Below are positions 44,234 to 54,045 of a DNA stretch of 64,000 nucleotides, piece after piece; positions within the stretch are counted from its first letter, which is position 1; the number at the start of each line of letters is the position of its first letter. The notes beneath the pieces were generated by a model. That model did not search any database. It worked only from the letters and a program-made list of their open reading frames with translations, and was not told the origin of the DNA. The stretch is from positions 11,199,009-11,263,008 of the forward strand of contig CM075938.1 of assembly GCA_038030265.1 (NCBI GenBank), given 5' to 3'. The DNA is from Corythucha ciliata. Taxonomy: Eukaryota > Arthropoda > Insecta > Hemiptera > Tingidae. Both the position numbers and the translations under genes were made by a program.

Positions 44234-44644
44234 TGAACACGGGACTTTCAGTATTTCAGTGGAGACTCGTGGCCTCTTGATCATGTGGGGCATGTTTAGG
44301 GCATGTCTGACTATCAAATATGGGTGGAATAAAAAACATAATAATTAAACTTGTATGTAATTCACGATTTCGCGGTTTCGAAAAACCGGACTAATTCGCC
44401 ATTGAAAGTTGACCAAGAACACAAGAGCAAAATAGGTGCATTGCACGAGAAAGAGCTGCTTGGGCTTCATAAGCTTGCAAGTTTACTGGAAGGAGAGGAT
44501 TTTGCAACCCCTCCCCCCTCATCGTATACTTCGTAAAGTGTAATATTCGCCAAATTTAAAAATGAGGTAGTCAAATCACGAATTTTGTAGGTAATTTCTA
44601 CGGATGGGGGGGGGGGAGAAATAAAACAAGAAGTGCACAAAAAA
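44234..44644. other. No gene seen
   Basis: Unassigned sequence with a poly-G run at 44,607. A short plus frame (44,351-44,536) has no recognisable domain. Confidence 0.4.
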
Positions 44645-44770
44645 CTGCAGACCTGAAGACCAACCCAAAAAAAACTGTAGATCTACAGTAAAAGCTGTAG
44701 ATCTACAGTAAAAGCTGTAGATCTGCAGGAAAAGCTGTAGATCTACAGTAAAAGCTGTAGATCTACAGGA
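44645..44770. repeat. 20-bp tandem repeat built on a perfect palindrome
   Basis: Five copies with exact 20-bp period (starts 44,675, 44,695, 44,715, 44,735, 44,755). Each is the 14-bp palindrome CTGTAGATCTACAG (one with a single change) plus a 6-nt A-rich linker (TAAAAG or GAAAAG). A degenerate copy precedes at 44,645. Confidence 0.95.
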
Positions 44771-44859
44771 AAAATTGTAACGGGCATTCAGTGGCGGATC
44801 AAGAATTTCATCTTGGAAGGGTTTCTACTATAAATCTCTCTTCTTTTTTTTTTCTGAGT
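44771..44859 (+). other. Element-end-like CAGTGGCGGATCAAGAATTT
   Basis: At 44,790, CAGTGGCGGATCAAGAATTT, a start sequence seen in related form at other sites in this window (see findings). No matching other end was identified. Confidence 0.4.
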
Positions 44860-46510
44860 TTCAGCCGCACACTTGCCTCTAGGAACCGTGTGAATTGGTG
44901 TTTCCTCAATTTAAGACGTGAATTAGCGGATTTTCTCATATTTATCCACGATTTATCGTTTTTCTCCGTTTCAGCAGCGAATTTAAGCGCTGTTATCCAC
45001 CCACCACGACCGTGAATTTTCTCAATTTTTAGCAACAAATGAGCTCATTACCAAAATTTTAGGTGGACATTAACCGGTTTGTCTTAGTTTTTAGCAACGA
45101 GTTATAACGTTCCCACCACCACCGATTTTAGCGGTTTTCTTCACTTCTTACAATCAGTCATGGGGATAAGCGTTTATCACAATTCTAGCCATGAATTAGC
45201 GTTTTTTTGTTTTTTTTCATTTTTGCTGAGAATTATTTCTGAATTTCAGCTGTGAATTATTCCTCAATCACCACTTCCTTGAGTCACCGCTTTCACTCCA
45301 TTTCAGCTCCGAATCAGAGGAATTTCCACAAACTCCGTGAATTGGCGTTTTTTTTTTGTTCATTTTAGCTCCGATGGAGCGTTTTTTGTAATATTAGCTG
45401 CGCATTAACGCATTTTATCAATTTCAGCCGGGAATTAGCGGTTATAGCAGTTTTAGCCGTGAACAAGCGGGATTACCAAATGGATCTGTGAATTTTAGCT
45501 TCACATTAGCGCTTTTTTTTCTATTTGGCCGTGAATTAGCGCTTATATATCATATTAGCCGCAAATTATTTCCCCAATTGGATTAGATATTTGTTAATTT
45601 TAGCCGCGAATCACCGCAATCCTCAATCTTAACTGTAAATTAGCGCATTTTTTCAAACCGATCCGCGAATTAGCGTCTTTCTCCGTTTTACCTGCAGATA
45701 AGCGCTTTTTGCCAAAATTAGCCGTGAATTTAACAATAAGATTTAATTGTCTTTATTTTAGCTGAAAAAGGGGTCTTACACATCAATTTTAAGCTGGAAT
45801 TAGCGATTTATCTCAGTTTAACCGTGAATAAGCGGGTTTTTGATGACACGTGTCCGTGAATTAGCGTCTTTATTAATTTTTGCCGCGATGTAAGCGCTTT
45901 TTCTCAATTTTAGTCGAGAATTATTTCTCAATTTCAGCCACGAATTACCGCGTTTTCTCAATTTTAGCCGTGCATTTGCGGATTTGTTCAAATTTATCCG
46001 TGAATTAACGTTTTTCTCCATTTTAGTTTCGAATGAGTGGTTTGCTTTAATTTCAGGCGGGACTTTAGCAGATTTTCTCAGTTTTTTGCCGGGAATCAGG
46101 CGGTTTTCTCAATTTTAGCTGCGAATCAGCGATTTTTTGACTTTTATCCAAGTTTTTTGCTTCGAGAAATCACGAATTGGCGTTTTCAAAAAATATGAGT
46201 CAAGACTGCTGAGTGATGGACTGCCGCTTTTTCTCAATTTTATAGCGGTGAATTAGCTCTTTATCTCATTATCGCCGCATTATTGTGTTTGTTTCCATTT
46301 ATAGCCACGAATTAGTGATTAATTCGTTGAATTCTATAAGTCAGCGCTTTTTCGCTACTTGAACAATGAATTTTACGGCTTTTCTCCGCGTACTTGCCCC
46401 AAGACAAGCACGTTAGAACGCCTTTTAAAGATCTATACAAACTTGGGGTTAGCGTATTTTCTCTGTTTTGTCGGCGAAGTTGTCTTCAGATATCTTGAAT
46501 TCGTTAAGTG
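44860..46510 (+). repeat. Family A array, plus orientation
   Basis: About 50 units, among the best conserved (for example 45,400-46,050). The variant module is present near 44,868 (CTTGCCTCTAGGAACCGTGT) and 46,470 (GAAGTTGTCTTCAGA). On the minus strand a frame at 45,818-46,021 reads ten-residue repeats such as NSRLKLRKSA. Confidence 0.88.
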
Positions 46511-47009
46511 ACAAATGAGCGCTTGTCCTTCAGTATTTGCTGCTAATCAACGCTATAAAACCTATAAATCCATATTCCCCCCCCCACCATCACCAGCTGT
46601 GCACTACTGGCTGGTGCATTATGGACGAGGGTTGAATAGAGGGAGGTCGAGGATTCACCTGTATAATTGTATAGCTCCCTCTTTAACAGTCCTTTGGTGC
46701 ATGAAAAGTAAAAGAAATCTCTGGAACGGCAATCAACAAATTATGGCAGACGCCATCTTCTTAGGGCGGGTTTGAACCGCCAAAACCCACCACGTGAATC
46801 CACCTCTGCGGGCATTACTGACAACTGCCGACAACCGCTGTTATGCACTTGACATAACCTAAAATTACCTTCTTATGAATTTTTGACATGCGTTACAAAA
46901 GGTAGGTTCGCTTTTTTGTGTGGTTATCCCGACTCATAACAAACACCTCTATCCCCATTCGTAGTAAGAATAAATGTATTTTTTTAATGTTGATAAGCGA
47001 TACTGTTTG
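46511..47009. other. No gene seen
   Basis: Unassigned sequence; poly-C near 46,577. The plus frame 46,515-46,775 begins in the repeat array and has no domain. Confidence 0.4.
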
Positions 47010-47285
47010 TTGCGAGTCGAAACTGGTAACCGTGACGTCAAACTTTTGCGGCGTATTGTTACGTAATTTACATTGTTTACCAATGTTCACATTGTTTACG
47101 CGTAAACTGTAAACAATCATTGTTTAAGGCCCGTTCACAAGCTCTGTGCAATGCGTCTGTGGAGTGCATGTTACCTATCGAAATGCTGCATTTTTCGAGG
47201 GAATAAATTTGGTTTCATAGACTCCACACAACGTATACATAGAGCTTGTGAACGGGCCTTTACACGTAAACGAACATCCCTGCCT
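47010..47285. mobile_element. GTTTACGCGTAAAC element interrupted by a PIF-like MITE
   Basis: TACGTAATTTACATTGTTTA, then ATTGTTTACGCGTAAACTGT before the MITE, and ACACGTAAACGAACATCCCT after it. The two flanks look like parts of one element related to 43,930-44,042, split by the 133-bp insertion. Confidence 0.5.
47127..47259. mobile_element. 133-bp PIF/Harbinger-like MITE with TTA duplication
   Basis: The left end is AGGCCCGTTCACAAGCTCTG; the complement of the right end is AGGCCCGTTCACAAGCTCTA, with imperfect pairing continuing for about 48 bp per arm. The flanks are TTA on both sides (47,124-47,126 and 47,260-47,262). Three-base TTA/TAA duplications with AGGCCC-type ends are characteristic of PIF/Harbinger MITEs. 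Confidence 0.8.
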
Positions 47286-48430
47286 GTACTAAACTTCCGC
47301 GAACGTCTTTAATTTACTTTAATTTAATTACCAGTATTACGCCTATAGGCTCAATACATTTAAACATGTACAGGGAGGGAGGGGGTGACAGAAAAGAGGA
47401 CTTTCGAATCGCAACGCCCCCTGAGGCTCGTGAGCATCTGCTTCTCTTTTCCTTTTTCTTCTTTTCAAAGAACAGGAAATTGCCATCAACCCGACTTTTC
47501 CAAGAAAAAAAAAAGATCCCTTGAGGCACATTCCCCCACCATTCTCAAATATAAATAAAAATCAGAGTTTAATGATGACCTAAATAAAAGTTGTTGTTGT
47601 TTTTTTCACCGCTGAGCCTCCCCCCCCCCTTCCACAGAATACCACCCATCAGCGGAGATTCACATCAGCTTGAACTTGAAAACCAGACAAACCGGGAAGT
47701 TGGAGAAAGGTGGTTGAAAGTTCGTAAATTTTCCCCCATTGCTCCTCGTTTTGATTAATTTTTTCTTCTTCTTCAAAGAAACACTAAAGCTGGAATGGAG
47801 GAAAAGAGAAAAAGAAAAGCACCAAGCGGTAAATTAAGAGGCGCATTCATTTGCCCCCAGATCTCGAGTGTACCGTTTATTAGCCGACGGTGTAAATCTT
47901 TCCCGCAGCTTTCCCCGCGGTCTTTTGAACGAAACGAAGGTGTGAAACTTGTTATTTGGTTTGGTGCCACCATGGAAAGCTTTAAGCTCGTTCAAAATTG
48001 AAGAGGAAAGAGTTTTGAATGGGCGGAGGAAGGGAAGTAAAAATACATGTTCACATCGAACATGTCGAATGAACTGCTGCTGTTGTCTTTTCCACTACTG
48101 TTGACGTCTACGCTCTGTTCGGTATATTGATGATGTGACAGGGATTCGTCCAGCGTCGACCGAGGCCTGATGGACTAACCCAACGGAAGAGGCGAGGCCT
48201 TGAACCATGGGCATAGCCAGAGGGGACAAGGGGTGGTCAGTCGCCCTCCTCTATAGACTCAATAGCGCTGCCGTAGTGGAGCATCTGGCCACTGACTGTC
48301 GAAAAGTGAAAATTCCACGGCAATTTCTCGGAGTTGGATTCGCCAATGAACCATCTTGCGGGTCTGGTACATGAAACCCCTAATTTCATGATTTTTTTTG
48401 TTGCTGAAATTCCATTTTCAGGGGTATGCC
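47286..48430. other. No gene seen
   Basis: Purine/pyrimidine-skewed sequence with a poly-C near 47,620. At 48,210 CATAGCCAGAGGGGACAAGG resembles other element ends in the window. No coding feature. Confidence 0.45.
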
Positions 48431-49998
48431 TGATGGAAGTGATCCGCCGTGACATCTTGTCCCCCCAGCCCCCGTCACCGACTCGTTACCGGTGTGGACC
48501 GCTTGGCGGTGCGGAGTTTTACGGGTGCTAAAGATGGGACGAGGAGAGATACCCGTTATTGATGACCTTGATGGTGGAGTACCGGTTCTCAGAGACGGTA
48601 AAAAAAAGCGCGACGATGGTGATCCAGCGTCGATGATGAGGCGGTGGTAGACTCGCGGGCCGAGATAAGCGTGGTAAAAGAGAGAGCAGGGTCACCGTTG
48701 ACTAAGAGCCCGGTACATTGGGTATCCGACCTTGACTGTGGCAGTTGGCCGAGCGTGTCTGCGGAGACGTAGTTGGGTCCGTGGCGTAGAACCATGCGTT
48801 GGGCGAAAGGCCAGGAAGAGGGACGCAGAGGCTTTCGAGGCGACGAGCTGGCTGGGTATGGATGGTATACGCCATGTAGTGAGGAGGCCACTGAGTAGCG
48901 GGCACTAGAACAGCACATATGTTCCGCGATCTCGGCCTCACCGCCGCGTGGGCTGTAACGGCAGCGGTGGAAGTGGAGCTTCTCATTAAAGGTTCCATGG
49001 CCCGATAAAAGTTGCACAGCTGGGTAGCTGAGAAAACTCCACCCCCCACCGAAGGCGTTCAGCGATGTTTGGGACGATGGTGTGCGTGTGGCGCCCTGTT
49101 GTCGCGGAGTCCCCCTCTAGAAGCCATTGGGCCATCGCTGTATCGCGGCATGCCTTGGCAAAGGCGTCACGGTTCAAGTGACGTGGGATGGGGGCTAGCC
49201 ATGGTGGTGTTGGCTGGTCAATTCCCAGTAAGGGCGCAAGTGCCGCCGCTCGAGGTCTATCGCCAATACCCCAGCAAGGACGTGCAGAGATGGATGCGCG
49301 ATGGTGGAGTACGCGCGGAGGGTCGCTAGCAGGAATCTTCTCTGGACGGTCCTCGCTGCTCGACGCTCGCCGGGACGAGCAGTTGGCCACCAGACGGCGC
49401 ACGCGTAGGACACCTTAGGCAGGAAGACTGCCATATAGTACTGGAGCCTGTTCTGGAAGGTCGGCTCCCATCCCATGCCCGATATTCCCCTGAGGAAGTC
49501 GCAACTTGCCTGGATCGTCCTCGCCACGAACCCCAGGTGCTGAGTAGGTAGGCCAGATCACATAATGGTGACCCCAAGGTACCCCACAGGCTGGACGAGC
49601 GGCATGGTGTTTCTCTGCGATGTTTACAGGTGCCGTTGGCTGTGGAAATGTTGCGCTCCGCGAAGAATCGTTAGCGTGGACTTGCCGTAATTGACTTGGA
49701 GTCGACGGGAGTGGCAGAAGGTCGCGAAGATGGAGTCAACGCGTCGGAACTCTTGGCAGGACGTTTGAAGATCCCTTGCAGAAATGATAAGTGTCAAATC
49801 GTCCACGAAGGCGATGGTCGTTAGGCCCTCGGATTCAAGCTCCCGAAGAAGAGGTGCAAAGCCGAGGGCCCAGAGGAGGCAGGATGGAGCTGTGCCCCGA
49901 GGGCCCTCGCTCGAAAGGCCGACTCGCACTACGTTGCCAGCGTAGCTAAGGTGGGCGCTGCGATCGCTGAGGTTGCTTCTGAGGAGCTCGTAGATGTG
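48431..49998 (-). pseudogene. R1-clade retrotransposon, 3' half of ORF2, multiply broken
   Basis: Minus-strand relic reading, in order but in several frames: YELLRSNLSDRSAHLSYAGN, VRVGLSSEGPRGTAPS (the PQG motif region, Gln replaced by Arg), IAFVDDLTLIISARDL (catalytic FVDD near 49,805), GYGKSTLTIL-like LQVNYGKSTLTIL, ARTIQASCDFLRGISGMG, LQYYMAVFLPKVSYACAVWW, TVQRRFLLATLRAYSTIAHP, LHVLAGVLAIDLE, then the C-terminal SGHGTFNEKLHFHRC and AEIAEHMCC. That series, with VFLPKVxYAC and the AYST/LxVLAGVxPxDL block, fits the R1 group. At least four frame changes occur between 48,590 and 49,990. It is 5'-truncated at about 49,998, where family C repeats start. The extent of the 3' UTR is uncertain. Confidence 0.8.
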
Positions 49999-49999
49999 C

Positions 50000-50620
50000 G
50001 GGGGACGCCGCCATCAGGTCATTAACCAAATTTTGTCTCGTGCCGCTAACCCACCACACACCAATGAGCCCTACGAGCACCAGAAGCCAGCACGCCTGGG
50101 AAAGCGTGCGAATCTGGCACGTCAGAAACCAATTTCGCTGGGTCGGCTCCCTGAAAACACTAAATTACGTGGTATTAATATTCGTTCAATCCTGACTTCG
50201 CCGAACTGTCTCCCGTGAGAAAATACCGTGAAATAAATCGCACGGTTGGCTATGTGGCTCTTCCGGTTTCATTACCTCACAAACAAAATTTCGTGCTGTT
50301 AAGTGTTGACCAATATAAAAAGAAATTTCGTGGTGTTGGCTAATTTTTAAACAGCGATTTCGCGAGGTTGACTTCTTTAAAAAACAAAATTTCGCAGGGT
50401 TGGCTTATTCAAAATCGATTTATTATTATCACTCACTCCATTTAACATTAAAAAAAAAAAATGGATGGGTTTGAGCTTCCCCGAAAAACCAGTTTAACAC
50501 GCGTTCGGATCCTTCAAAAATGTAATTTCGCGGAAATTTCTCATTTAAACCAAATTTCGCGTGGGTGATAGTTCCCTGAAAATAGAATTTTGTGGGGTTG
50601 GCTCATTGAAAACATGATTC
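50000..50620 (+). repeat. Family C array
   Basis: The clearest family C stretch: AATTTCGTGGTGTTGGCTAA, GATTTCGCGAGGTTGACTTC and AATTTCGCAGGGTTGGCTTA at 50,315-50,410, unit about 31-34 bp. Copies continue to 50,610 (TTTGTGGGGTTGGCTCATTG). An A run lies at 50,450. Confidence 0.75.
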
Positions 50621-51179
50621 GGGTTTTGGTCTGGGGGGGGGGGACTCTCATACACAGGTCCGGATCCAGGAAGAGGCTTAGGAGGCTTGGGTCCCCTCTC
50701 CTTCGGGGCAGTGCTCGATAAGTTCGTAGTGCTGGGTCGCACGTTGGGTCTAGAAGAGGCGCGAGGACATCGTGAAATCCCCAAAATAACCTATCCATGC
50801 CCTAAAACTTTTGGTATTGTGTTACGTGGAAATTCAAGATAGATATCAAATTAACTGTGCCAACCGAAACCCCATCATCACGAAACTTTAAACATAACAC
50901 CCTAAATCAGCCAAAAAAACTGGGCAATCAACCTCAAAATGACTCAGGGCAAGAAACTGAACGCCGCCATGTAGCCATTTTTTTTAGGGATTAAATAGCC
51001 AGTCGTGCCCTTTTATAGCGCTAGTGAGCTAGCACTCGAGTGACAGCGCAGCTGAGGGGTTCAATTGGTAACGTGAGGAGACTGTACTATATCCGGAGGG
51101 AGAACGAATGGCCGGTTCATTGATTATAGCGCGGATAATTAGTAATTTAATCATTGGAAGTGGGAATGGCCATCTTGGC
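50621..51179. other. No gene seen; poly-G and element-end-like motif
   Basis: Poly-G at 50,630 followed by ACACAGGTCCGGATCCAGGA (50,652). At 51,015-51,065 a GCTAGTGAGCTAGC stretch and GGGGTTCAATTGG give a faint tRNA-like look, not enough to call. Confidence 0.4.
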
Positions 51180-51665
51180 CAATTTTATTCGACTCAGCAA
51201 ACCAGATTAGGCATTTGAATCGTCTTCGGTTCAGCCATTTTTCAAGGCGTAAATGCTCAGTGTTTGGCCATTTTTGAAGCACGAATGGTAATTATTGCCA
51301 TTTTCCGGGCACGAATGTTCCATTTAGCTATTTCCCGGGCACAAGCCAGTTTGGTAACCATTTTGAAGGCACGAACAGAGCGTTGATTGCCGCCAGCACG
51401 TGTATGCCATTTTTGGGGGGTGAACAGACACGCGTTGCCTGTTTAGACATATTCAAGGCGTGAAGGGTCAATAGGACCAGTTTGTAACGCGCAAATGGTC
51501 AATGCAGCCAGTTTCAGAACAGGAGTCACCTATTTAAGGCATTTTCAAGGCACGCGAATCGTCAGTTTAACCTTTTATGGGCCGCAAAAACCAATTTAAG
51601 GGACTGAATGGCCTGTTTGGCCATTTTCACAGGGAGTTCTGCCAGTATAGTCATATCTAGAACGT
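51180..51665 (+). repeat. Family B array, plus orientation
   Basis: Units such as GAATCGTCAGTTTAACC and CTGTTTGGCCATTTTCACAG, about 15 copies. Confidence 0.75.
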
Positions 51666-51680
51666 GATTAGTCAGTTTAA

Positions 51681-51905
51681 AGGTCTATCCACACACATCA
51701 GTGCCGTGAACGGGACGTGCCCCATCCGGCAAAAAAAAAATAATAATGATTCTCAATGGAAATTGAAGGGTCACGTCCCTGACACGTGCCGGTTGTGTGT
51801 GAACGAGCCTCTCAATTCTCATATGAGAATAATATTTTACTTGTCGGACGTGCCCCGTCCGTGTTCCGAAGCCGGGGCACTGCACTGATGTGTGTGAATA
51901 GACCT
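51681..51905. mobile_element. 225-bp PIF/Harbinger-like MITE with TAA duplication
   Basis: The left end is AGGTCTATCCACACACATCA then GTGC; the complement of the right end is AGGTCTATTCACACACATCA then GTGC. The flanks are TAA on both sides (51,678-51,680 and 51,906-51,908). Inner parts (GGGACGTGCC, GGACGTGCCCCGTCC) also pair. It is inserted in a family B plus array, and the array resumes directly after it. Confidence 0.85.
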
Positions 51906-52440
51906 TAATACTTCTAAAGCACGGTCCGTCATTTTAGTCAACTGTAGGGTAAGAACTCAGTTTAGCCATTTTCAATGCGTGAATCGTCACTTTGACATTT
52001 TTTTTTTTTTAGGGCACACAGTGTCAGTTTTGACAATTGTATGGCTTGGATAGACAGTTTGACCATTTTTATAGCGCACAGATAGGCAGTTTTGCTATTT
52101 ATAGGGCGCGAATAGTACGTCAAGGAAAGGTGCTCAGTTAGACCGTTCTTGGCACGCGAATGACCGATTTTGCAATTTTCAAATCAGAAGTCGTCTGTTT
52201 AGGCATTTTCAGGGCACAAATCGTCAGCTTTACAATTTTAAGAGAGCTTAGTTAAGCCGACCCTTAAGCCGAGGTGGTGGACTCAACCAATAGAGTGCTG
52301 AATCGCCATAGCTCGATTTTATTTTATTTAGCGCTCATATAAACAGCTTACCCATTAGCCATTTTCAAAGCGTGAATCATCAGTTTTACCGTATTAGGCC
52401 GCGAATACCGAATAGTCAGTATTTAGCAGTTTCAAGACGC
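51906..52440 (+). repeat. Family B array, plus orientation, continued
   Basis: Continuation of the array at 51,180, for example GTCATTTTAGTCAACTGTAG and GGCATTTTCAGGGCACAAAT. It contains a tRNA-like patch at 52,271-52,320. Confidence 0.7.
52271..52320 (+). repeat. tRNA-like fragment, possibly a SINE head
   Basis: GTGGTGGACTCAACCAATAG then AGTGCTGAATCGCCA then TAGCTCGATTTTA. The D-arm-like ACTC...GAGT pair and the later TTCGA-like TCGATTT resemble a tRNA with a degraded B box. No full cloverleaf, tail or duplication is seen. Confidence 0.3.
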
Positions 52441-53465
52441 CAAATCCGCTAAAACTGAAAAAAAATCTGCTAAGTCCCACCTAAAATTGAAGTAAATTGC
52501 TCATTCGCAGGTGACATGGAGAAAGACGCCAAATAATTTAAACGGATCAATTTGAGAAAATGCGCTAATTCGCGGCTAAAATTAAGATTCCTATAATCCA
52601 CCGGCTAAACTTGAGAAATAGTGCTAATTCGAGACAAAAGTAGAGAAAAAAAACCGCAATTTGATGCTAACATTTAGAAAAACGCTAATTCGTGGACACA
52701 GATGATAAAACCATAAAACCCGCTTGATCATGGCTAAAACTCAGTTAAACCGCTAATTTCCGCCTAATAACGGTGTCAAACGCTCATTTGCAGCTAAAAT
52801 AAAGATAAATCTCAAATTCGTGGCTAATGTTTGCAAAAAGCGCTTATTAGCATCTAAAATGGAGAAAAACACTAAATCACTGATCTATTTGAGATGATGC
52901 TGTGATTTGTAGTCAATTATAAGATTGAGGAACGCGGTGTTTCGCGGCTGAAATTAAGAAATGACCCCCGGCTAAAATTTAAAAAATAATTCGGTAAAAT
53001 TCACGGCGAAATTTGAAAACACGGACTAATTTGAAGATAAAAGGAAGAAAAACGCTAATTCTCTCGGCTGTTGTGAAAATCCTCTAATTCGGATAAAAAA
53101 TTAAGTATAAGAGATAATTCGCGGGTGTAATTCAGAAATTATTTTGCAGTTAAAATGAAGTGAAAAACCAAAAAAACCGTTATTCGCTGATCAATTCGAG
53201 AAAATCCGCTGATCCGTGGCTAAAATTAAAGATACGCAGTGACTCGCGGCTAAAATGGGGATAAAACGCTAATCCGCATGGCTGATAAGTGAATGAAAAC
53301 GCTAAAATGTGAAAATAAGTTAACAAAAAACTGAGTCAAATTGCTAATGCTCGTCAAAAATTCAGATAAATAGCTCAATCACTGCTGAAATTGAAAAAAA
53401 AAAAAAAAAAAAACAAATCGTGGCTAAAGAGGAAAAGAATGCGCCCATTCGCTAGAGCTGAAACG
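52441..53465 (-). repeat. Family A array, minus orientation
   Basis: About 30 diverged A-minus units, for example AATTCGCGGCTAAAATTAAG at 52,568. It meets the B-plus array at about 52,440, so family and strand switch within one unit. An A run lies at 53,395. Confidence 0.8.
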
Positions 53466-53850
53466 GTGAAAAACCTTGGTGGCTCGCGTGTATGAGGCCT
53501 TTGAAAATAAGGAATATTCAATTGCTACGTTTTACGATCTCTCTCGAGCCTTCGACTGTGTCTCGCAAGAGAAACTTTTGCAGAAGCTGGCTGTTTTTGG
53601 ACTCGATGACCTCGCATCGGCGGTGATCGGGGATTATTTGACGGGCCGCGAAGTGTTTTGTCATGGAGTTCCTTAGGGGTCAGTCCTTGGGCCAATTCTG
53701 TTCCTTGTTCTGATCAATGATCTACCATCCTGGATTACCGCTAAGGTCATACTTTTCGCTGATGATACTACGATTACCATCAGTGACGGTGATCTAGACA
53801 CACTTGTAATGGGAATGAGCTCCGAGCTGAAGTTGACTGGATCATGGCCT
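53466..53850 (+). pseudogene. CR1/L2-like reverse transcriptase fragment, stop in the PQG motif
   Basis: About 125 codons of the RT palm: VARVYEAFENKEYSIATFYD then LSRAFDCVSQEKLLQKL, LTGREVFCHGVP, a TAG stop (53,674-53,676), then GSVLGPILFLVLINDLPSW and VILFADDTTITISDGDLDTL (FADD at 53,755-53,766). The stop falls where the conserved Gln of PQG is expected, and a CAG to TAG change would explain it. Sequence between the palm helix and GVP is shortened. Both ends are cut off: A-minus repeats on the left, B-plus repeats on the right. Confidence 0.85.
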
Positions 53851-53884
53851 CAGTTGACGCCTGCGGGGCGTCAGTTTCACTTCG

Positions 53885-54045
53885 GTTTATAGTGGAAATT
53901 GCCAGTTTCACTATTTTAAGGGCGCAAACAGTCATTTTAGCTATTTCCAAGGCACGCGTCGTTTGTTTACTTGCCATTCTGGGTTGTGAGTATGGTCTGT
54001 TTAGCCATTTTTATCGTGGGAATAGCTATATGGTTTAGCTATTTT
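53885..54045 (+). repeat. Short family B patch, plus orientation
   Basis: About five units (GAAATTGCCAGTTTCACTAT and relatives). Confidence 0.65.

Noticed and set aside
48986..49402. Several overlapping plus-strand ORFs in the R1 relic
   Set aside because: Antisense shadows of the GC-rich R1 coding sequence.
51010..51070. Possible tRNA fragment with GGGGTTCAATTGG
   Set aside because: Only a partial B box and no cloverleaf; not listed as RNA gene.
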